6,228 nt of DNA from Candidatus Nanohalarchaeota archaeon (GTDB lineage Archaea; EX4484-52; B79-G9). Of the stretch, positions 1 to 3,591 are shown piece after piece. The notes beneath the pieces are model-generated. The model did no database searches, had not been told where the DNA came from, and saw nothing but the letters and a program-made list of their open reading frames with translations. Where the stretch lies: assembly GCA_030594795.1 (NCBI GenBank), contig JAUVEK010000080.1:1-6228 (forward strand). The letters run 5' to 3'. Made by a program: the position numbers and the translations under genes. The number at the start of each line of letters is the position of its first letter. Within the stretch, counting starts at the first letter, position 1.

Positions 1-318
1 ATAGTTAAGAACTCAGAAAATCATCTGCAATTTGATTTCACAAAAATCGGCAGATGGTGGCACAAAGACAAGGAAATAGATATAGTAGCCCTGAACATTG
101 ACACAAAAGAAATACTCTTCTGTGAATGCAAATACAAATACGATGTAAACCCTCAAAAAATACTAAAGGAGCTAAAAGAAAAAGCGCAATATGTCCAGTG
201 GAACAATGGCGCGCGAAAAGAATATTTTGCAATATTTGCAAAATCATTCTAAGAGAAAATAAAAGAGCCGGATGTAATGCTGTTTGACCTTGATGATATC
301 AGCAAATTATGCTGTTGA
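1..318 (+). pseudogene. archaeal ATPase, 3' fragment (DUF234/nuclease-like end) with in-frame stop
   Basis: The reading frame is open from base 1, so the gene begins outside the window. The visible part matches the C-terminus of the complete archaeal ATPase at 2085-3500. It keeps the same PD-(D/E)XK-like residues: D27 in EIDIVALN, then E42 and K44 in CECK. Codon 84 (250-252) is TAA where the intact copy has AGA (Arg). After it the frame continues with EKIKEPDVMLFDLDD and ends at the homologous TGA (316-318), so the break removes only the last 22 residues. Members of this family pair a STAND-like P-loop ATPase with a winged helix and DUF234; their cellular role is not established. I call it a pseudogene because the lost tail is the best conserved stretch between the copies. 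A slightly shortened but working protein cannot be excluded, and the state of the N-terminal half is unknown. Confidence 0.75.
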
Positions 319-321
319 GCA
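217..321 (+). repeat. near-identical direct repeat, copy 1 (pairs with 3399-3503)
   Basis: This 105-base segment differs from 3399-3503 at only about six positions by hand count (about 94% identity). It spans the last codons of both ATPase genes, the TGA stop and four bases beyond it (gcaa), after which the sequences diverge. The 144 bases immediately upstream (73-216 against 3255-3398) are only about 69% identical. Both copies lie in the same orientation, 3182 bases apart. Confidence 0.8.
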
Positions 322-416
322 AGCTTGAACCCAACAGAATGGTATGCAAAATTTTTCCGTGATGACCCGGGAACCAAATAACCTGCATTTCCAGCTTGGT
401 ATTCACTTGAAAGCGC

Positions 417-440
417 GCTTTTGGGCAACCCCCCAAAAGC
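417..440. repeat. GC-rich stem-loop upstream of the DUF5678 gene
   Basis: A perfect 9-bp inverted repeat, gcttttggg (417-425) and cccaaaagc (432-440), encloses a 6-base loop. It stands out in a non-coding stretch about 10 bases upstream of the TATA box at 450-458. No T-run follows on the plus strand, so it is not a typical intrinsic terminator. It could end transcripts from the ATPase fragment by structure, or be a regulator site. The rest of 319-416 shows nothing I recognise beyond a lone attcact (401-407), the half-site of the operator at 2060-2090. Confidence 0.5.
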
Positions 441-449
441 CAGAAAATA

Positions 450-458
450 TTTATAAAT
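450..458 (+). promoter_or_regulatory. archaeal TATA box for the DUF5678 gene (leaderless)
   Basis: The sequence tttataaat matches the archaeal TATA consensus. Its centre is about 26 bases before the ATG at 480, the usual TATA-to-transcription-start distance, so the transcript should start at or next to the ATG. No Shine-Dalgarno sequence is visible, which agrees with leaderless translation and supports the chosen start. Confidence 0.75.
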
Positions 459-479
459 ATTTCCCTCTAAAATAACGAT

Positions 480-695
480 ATGCCAACATTAACCGAAAGC
501 CTTAATGAAAACTTCAACTTCTTTATCAAAGAAGATCTCCACAGATTCAAAGGGGAATGGGTCGCCATAATAAACAAAAACGTCATTGACAGTGGAGATG
601 ACCTGAAAACACTTGCAGAACGCGTGAAAGATGAATATCCAGAAGAAGAGCCATTCATCGTAAGGGCGCCAACAGAAAAAGCTTTAATTCTCTAA
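480..695 (+). CDS. small DUF5678-like archaeal protein
   Basis: The gene encodes 71 residues. The core pattern is F-K-G-E-W-V-A-I at about 23-30, a short basic/polar turn, SGDDLKTLAERVKDEYP at about 38-54, then EPFIVRAPTEKALIL to the end. This arrangement (KGEWVAI, D-L-x-x-L, YP-x-x-x-P, I-x-x-P) fits the DUF5678 family of short archaeal proteins, whose function is unknown; I assign it from the pattern alone. It probably forms a small alpha/beta fold and has no signal peptide or membrane segment. The start is set by the TATA box at 450-458 and a leaderless ATG. It lies alone between the broken ATPase and the convergent MNT/HEPN operon. Proteins of this type are often seen near toxin-antitoxin-like genes in archaea, but a functional link here is inference. 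Confidence 0.8.
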   Translation: MPTLTESLNENFNFFIKEDLHRFKGEWVAIINKNVIDSGDDLKTLAERVKDEYPEEEPFIVRAPTEKALIL

Positions 696-716
696 GGTGT
701 CTCTTTTGAAACTCTC

Positions 717-769
717 TTTCAGATATACACCAGAGTCGGCACCACCACCAAGATATACTTTATCTGAAA
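717..769. terminator. inverted repeat between convergent genes, possible bidirectional terminator
   Basis: A perfect 9-bp inverted repeat, tttcagata (717-725) and tatctgaaa (761-769), spans most of the 91-base gap between the DUF5678 stop (695) and the HEPN stop (787). The 35-base loop carries a direct repeat of agatatac (starting at 721 and 751). Pyrimidine-rich stretches follow the genes on both strands. Its position suits a shared terminator, but archaeal termination does not need a hairpin, so this is tentative. Confidence 0.35.
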
Positions 770-786
770 CAAGAAAACCCGCAAAA

Positions 787-1260
787 CTACATTTTATTTA
801 TCCTGCTTCTTATGGAACGTATTTGCTCATAAGTCATTTTTTCCTGGGCATCCTTAATCTCCAGCAGAAACTCTAACTGCTCGTCATAATCGGCATCAAT
901 AGGTATGTTTTTAAGATAGTACTGATTCTTGATTCTCAATACTTTGTCTCTCGTTAGCCTTGCAAAAACACCCTTTTTGAAAATACACTCATCCTCAAGA
1001 AAACCGCACAAGGAGATTGTGCAGTCATGTATTTCTGACTTTATTCCCAGTTTCATCAGCACAGAATAAACAGCAAAATACTCAAAATAATATTTTGTCG
1101 CTGCAATCCACATATTTGACTTTCCTTTTATTGTTTTGAGAATGACCAGGGTCTCTTCTGCATTGTCAATATATTCCTTTGCAAGATTGTCATTCGGATT
1201 TATCAACTCTATGCCGTTCTTCCTGGCTTTACACCACTTTATTTTTTCATAATCAGCCAT
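787..1260 (-). CDS. HEPN domain protein, partner of the HTH-MNT nucleotidyltransferase
   Basis: The protein has 157 residues and is mostly helical. The N-terminus (KARKNGIELINPNDNLAKEYIDNAEETL, about 11-38) and the central helix with W51, AATKYYFEYFAVYSVLMKLGIKSEIHDCT (about 53-81), are typical of archaeal HEPN proteins paired with MNT nucleotidyltransferases. In the HepT/MntA type of toxin-antitoxin system the HEPN protein is an RNase toxin and the MNT protein blocks it by adding AMP to a tyrosine near the active site. The catalytic signature there is R-x(4-6)-H. Here the equivalent stretch reads RIKNQYY (109-115), with tyrosine where histidine is expected. RNase activity is therefore uncertain, although an acceptor tyrosine is present. 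The ATG at 1260 lies 22 bases inside the end of the upstream MNT gene, in another frame, which implies translational coupling. The family call is firm; the toxin role is inference. Confidence 0.85.
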   Translation of the reverse strand: MADYEKIKWCKARKNGIELINPNDNLAKEYIDNAEETLVILKTIKGKSNMWIAATKYYFEYFAVYSVLMKLGIKSEIHDCTISLCGFLEDECIFKKGVFARLTRDKVLRIKNQYYLKNIPIDADYDEQLEFLLEIKDAQEKMTYEQIRSIRSRINKM

Positions 1261-1814
1261 TTTAAAACCACATCCGTGCCCTGCACTATCAAATGTTTCT
1301 TCAAAATTTCATTTTTCAAAGCAGGGCTCACACTTTCAAGGGAAGGAACATTTAGAAGATGTATTTTCCGGTTAATTTTTTCAGCAAAAATGTCAATTTC
1401 CTTTTGAATTTCTGATTTGCCTGTGACAAGCAGATCAATATCATTTGCTCTTTTTATGTCCTGTACAGCAGAACCGAATATTACCGCAGCATTCCCTTCA
1501 CTAAGATTTGAGTTAAGAAACAATATAAGCTCTTTCAGGATGAGGCGGTTCTCAGACATAGCAATCATCCTGTTTTTTTCACATATGGAAAGATAATGAA
1601 CCGTAAGCGGATTGTCCAAATTCAATGAATAAATAGTAAGCCTGCCTTTAATACTCTTTTTCAGGACTCCTCTTTTTTCCAGATCATTCAAATGCTGCCT
1701 CACTGTTGGATGCGGCTGCTTAATCTCTCTTGAAATCTCAGCCAGGTGCAGTCCCAAGAAAGGTCTGCTTAAAAAAGGGTATAAAACAGGCAATATTGTT
1801 ACTTTTTGAACCAT
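1239..1814 (-). CDS. winged-helix DNA-binding protein fused to MNT-type nucleotidyltransferase
   Basis: From the ATG at 1814 the protein has 191 residues. An N-terminal winged helix-turn-helix covers about 8-65 (LAEISREIKQ, PTVRQHLNDLEKRGVL, then the wing GRLTIYSLN). A linker helix follows (about 73-103), then a minimal nucleotidyltransferase domain (about 108-180) with the signature FGSAV at 113-117 and NDIDLLV at 124-130, giving metal ligands D125 and D127. The third carboxylate usual in polymerase-beta-like folds is not evident: the expected strand reads KIHLLNV (150-156). The frame stays open upstream to an ATG at 2051. I reject that extension because a TATA box (1837-1845) lies 27 bases before 1814, the extra 79 residues do not look like protein, and 2051 is inside the opposite promoter. 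The protein probably modifies or neutralises the HEPN partner and may regulate its own operon through the HTH. Confidence 0.85.
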   Translation of the reverse strand: MVQKVTILPVLYPFLSRPFLGLHLAEISREIKQPHPTVRQHLNDLEKRGVLKKSIKGRLTIYSLNLDNPLTVHYLSICEKNRMIAMSENRLILKELILFLNSNLSEGNAAVIFGSAVQDIKRANDIDLLVTGKSEIQKEIDIFAEKINRKIHLLNVPSLESVSPALKNEILKKHLIVQGTDVVLKWLIMKK

Positions 1815-2050
1815 ACCGTTATATTTGTAACAATAGATACTTAAATCTTTCGTTGTGTAAGAAATCTGGTTGAAATGGATTTTTGAGGGCAAAAATAGAT
1901 TTGGTGCTACTCCGCACATTACCAGACCAAAAACAAAAGTGGCGCTCATACCAAATAGACCTGTCTTGGAACAGAAATATGGAATATAGGGGAAGTTTAG
2001 CCAACTTTTGAGCGCTACTAATAGTTTAGAATATCGGACCAATGCGAACA
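1815..2050. other. divergent intergenic region with an unexplained block and possible RNA stem
   Basis: The outer parts hold the promoters of the two divergent genes. The middle (about 1850-2040) has no recognised gene. Open frames exist on both strands but none has protein-like composition or a good start. It contains a potential stem: atttggt (1899-1905) pairs with accaaat (1950-1956), and gctact (1906-1911) pairs with agtggc (1938-1943, one G-U pair), separated by a 6-base bulge and closed by a 26-base loop. Another imperfect inverted repeat links gcgctca (1943-1949) with tgagcgc (2010-2016). It may be a small RNA, a regulatory structure or a remnant of a mobile element; I cannot decide. 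Confidence 0.3.
1837..1845 (-). promoter_or_regulatory. archaeal TATA box for the MNT-HEPN operon (leaderless)
   Basis: Read on the minus strand the box is tttaagtat, preceded by the purine-rich cgaaaga that could act as a BRE. Its centre is about 27 bases before the ATG at 1814, so transcription should begin at the start codon. This decides the start of the HTH-MNT gene against the longer open frame. Confidence 0.65.
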
Positions 2051-2060
2051 TTTAAATATA
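2051..2060 (+). promoter_or_regulatory. archaeal TATA box for the intact ATPase gene
   Basis: The sequence tttaaatata fits the archaeal TATA consensus. Transcription would be expected to start about 22-27 bases beyond its centre, around 2078-2083, inside the palindromic operator and just before the GTG at 2085. Confidence 0.7.
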
Positions 2061-2090
2061 TTCACTTACTGAATAATTCACTGAGTGAAT
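2060..2090. promoter_or_regulatory. tandem palindromic operator at the ATPase start
   Basis: Two 15-bp palindromes lie one base apart. The left one is attcact-t-actgaat (2060-2074, one mismatch between arms) and the right one is attcact-g-agtgaat (2076-2090, perfect). The outer arms also form a perfect 10-bp inverted repeat, tatattcact (2057-2066) with agtgaatata (2084-2093). The 16-bp spacing of equivalent positions suggests two dimers bound side by side. The site starts at the downstream edge of the TATA box and covers the expected transcription start and GTG codon, an arrangement expected to repress. The binding protein is unknown; candidates are the ATPase's own winged helix and the divergently encoded HTH-MNT protein. 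Confidence 0.65.
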
Positions 2091-3500
2091 ATAATGAAAT
2101 TCATAAACCGCGAAAAAGAGACAGACCTCCTGAAAGAGACAAAATCATTATCCTCTGAAAAACTCTATTCCATATCAATCTATGGCCTGAGAAGAGTAGG
2201 CAAGACAAGGCTGATTCTCGAATTCATGTGTGATAAAGACATTTACTTCTTTGTAAACAAGAACAAAACAGCGAGAAGCCTGCTAGACGAGTATCAGGAA
2301 ACCATAAGAAAAAAAGGAATCTTAAGCGAGTATGAATCCATTGGCAACTGGGAAGATTTCTTCAAAATATTATTCGAAAGATACACAGGAACTATTGCCT
2401 TTGATGAATTCCAGAACTTCCTGTTTGTTGACAAGTCTGTATTTGGAACCCTGCAAAAACATATAGACCTTTATGAAAACAAGAAAAATCTGCACCTGAT
2501 ATTCACCGGATCCACAATCGGCCTGATAAAAAGCCTGTTCACAGATGCAAAAGAGCCCCTGCACGGCAGGCTAAAAAGGCAGCTGCATCTGAAGCCTATG
2601 TCATTTTCAAATACAGGCAGGATGTGCGCCGCACTTGACATAAAAGATACAAGAGAAATAATAAAGCTGTACTCTGTTTTTGGCGGCTTTCCAAGATATT
2701 ACGTCTCAATAGAAGACGAGAACTTAAAAGGAAAAAAATTCGAACAAATACTTGAGAAATTCTTTTTCACAGAAAACGCCCTCTTCGAAAACGAAGTCAT
2801 GACTATACTGTCTCTTGAATTCGGAAAAAGATGCGGGGTATATTATGATATACTTGCAAGCATCGCGTGCGGATGCACAAGAATAAGCGAGATTGCCTCA
2901 AATATAGGAAAAAAAGATACAGACATCATGCGCCAGCTTGATGAACTTATACATCGCTTTGAAATAGTATCTGTTGAAAAGCAGATGACTGGCAGCAAAA
3001 AAATCCTCTATATAAATCATCCCCTGATGAATTTCTGGTTCAGGTTCTTTTACAAAAACTTATCAGACTACAAAAGAAGAGATATCCGGCTCATAGAAAA
3101 AATAAAAAAAGACTTCAATAACTATATGGGACTAAGGTTTGAATACGTATGCAGAGAATTCATTGCAGGCTGCAACATGCTTCCATTCACATATGAAATT
3201 ATGGGTCGCGAGTGGGGCAAAATACCCGGCAAACCTAAGGGCGAAAACCAGTATGAGATAGACATAGTTGCCCTGAACGAGGCAACAAAGCAAATTCTCT
3301 TTTCTGAATGCAAATGGAGGGAAAACGCAGATGCAAAAAAGATACTAAATGAATTAAAGGAAAAATCGAAGTTCGTCCAGTGGAATAACGAAACAAGAAA
3401 AGAATATTTTGCAATATTTGCAAAATCATTCAGAGAGAAAATAAAAGAGCCAGATGTGATGCTGTTTGACCTTGATGACATCGGCAAATTATGCTGTTGA
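2085..3500 (+). CDS. archaeal ATPase (STAND-like P-loop) with DUF234 nuclease-like C-terminus
   Basis: The 471-residue protein belongs to the archaeal ATPase family. Walker A is GLRRVGKT (34-41) and Walker B is TIAFDEFQ (103-110), with D107 and E108 as metal and catalytic acids; LIFTGST (138-144) is the sensor strand. A winged-helix region follows (about 245-300, ISEIASNIGKKDTDIMRQLDELI), then DUF234 starting near PLMNFWFRFFYKN (313-325). The C-terminal part carries a PD-(D/E)XK-like set: D393 in EIDIVAL, and E408 and K410 in SECK. Such proteins are numerous in archaea and often accessory or mobile-associated; their substrate is unknown. The start is ambiguous. GTG at 2085 lies at the expected transcription start. 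ATG at 2094 begins MKFINRE, the usual family N-terminus, with a weak SD-like gagtga six bases upstream. The gene appears intact, unlike its relative at 1-318. It is cytoplasmic, with no signal peptide. Confidence 0.9.
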   Translation: MNIMKFINREKETDLLKETKSLSSEKLYSISIYGLRRVGKTRLILEFMCDKDIYFFVNKNKTARSLLDEYQETIRKKGILSEYESIGNWEDFFKILFERYTGTIAFDEFQNFLFVDKSVFGTLQKHIDLYENKKNLHLIFTGSTIGLIKSLFTDAKEPLHGRLKRQLHLKPMSFSNTGRMCAALDIKDTREIIKLYSVFGGFPRYYVSIEDENLKGKKFEQILEKFFFTENALFENEVMTILSLEFGKRCGVYYDILASIACGCTRISEIASNIGKKDTDIMRQLDELIHRFEIVSVEKQMTGSKKILYINHPLMNFWFRFFYKNLSDYKRRDIRLIEKIKKDFNNYMGLRFEYVCREFIAGCNMLPFTYEIMGREWGKIPGKPKGENQYEIDIVALNEATKQILFSECKWRENADAKKILNELKEKSKFVQWNNETRKEYFAIFAKSFREKIKEPDVMLFDLDDIGKLCC

Positions 3501-3503
3501 GCA
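3399..3503 (+). repeat. near-identical direct repeat, copy 2 (pairs with 217-321)
   Basis: This is the 3' end of the intact ATPase gene. It matches 217-321 at all but about six of 105 positions and keeps AGA where the other copy has the TAA stop. Similarity ends four bases after the TGA stop codon. Confidence 0.8.
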
Positions 3504-3521
3504 AAACCTATCCTCATTTCG

Positions 3522-3535
3522 TTTTTTTATTTTTG
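3522..3535 (+). terminator. T-rich terminator of the ATPase gene
   Basis: A run of seven T, one A and five T begins about 20 bases after the ATPase stop. Oligo-T tracts on the coding strand are the main signal for archaeal transcription termination. The flanks gttgagc (3496-3502) and gctcaac (3550-3556) are a perfect 7-bp inverted repeat that could add structure. Confidence 0.6.
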
Positions 3536-3585
3536 TATGTAAATCTTTCGCTCAACCCAAACAAAACCCTTTTTGGTAATATTGT

Positions 3586-3591
3586 AAAAAA
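3586..3591 (-). terminator. T-run directly after the surface protein gene
   Basis: On the minus strand six T residues follow the TGA stop codon (3594-3592) directly. This could serve as an archaeal oligo-T terminator, but it is short and the call is weak. Confidence 0.35.

Noticed and set aside
1815..1836. Small palindrome ttgttacaa as an operator for the MNT-HEPN operon
   Set aside because: The arms are only four bases in an A/T-rich stretch, too weak to separate from chance.
1815..2051. N-terminal extension of the HTH-MNT gene to an ATG at 2051
   Set aside because: A TATA box at 1837-1845 and a leaderless ATG at 1814 explain the start better. The added residues have no protein-like pattern and would begin inside the promoter of the divergent ATPase gene.
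3122..3517. 131-codon minus-strand frame, and similar frames at 38-247 and 3235-3429
   Set aside because: They are antisense to the ATPase tails. The frames at 38-247 and 3235-3429 resemble each other only because the tails are paralogous.
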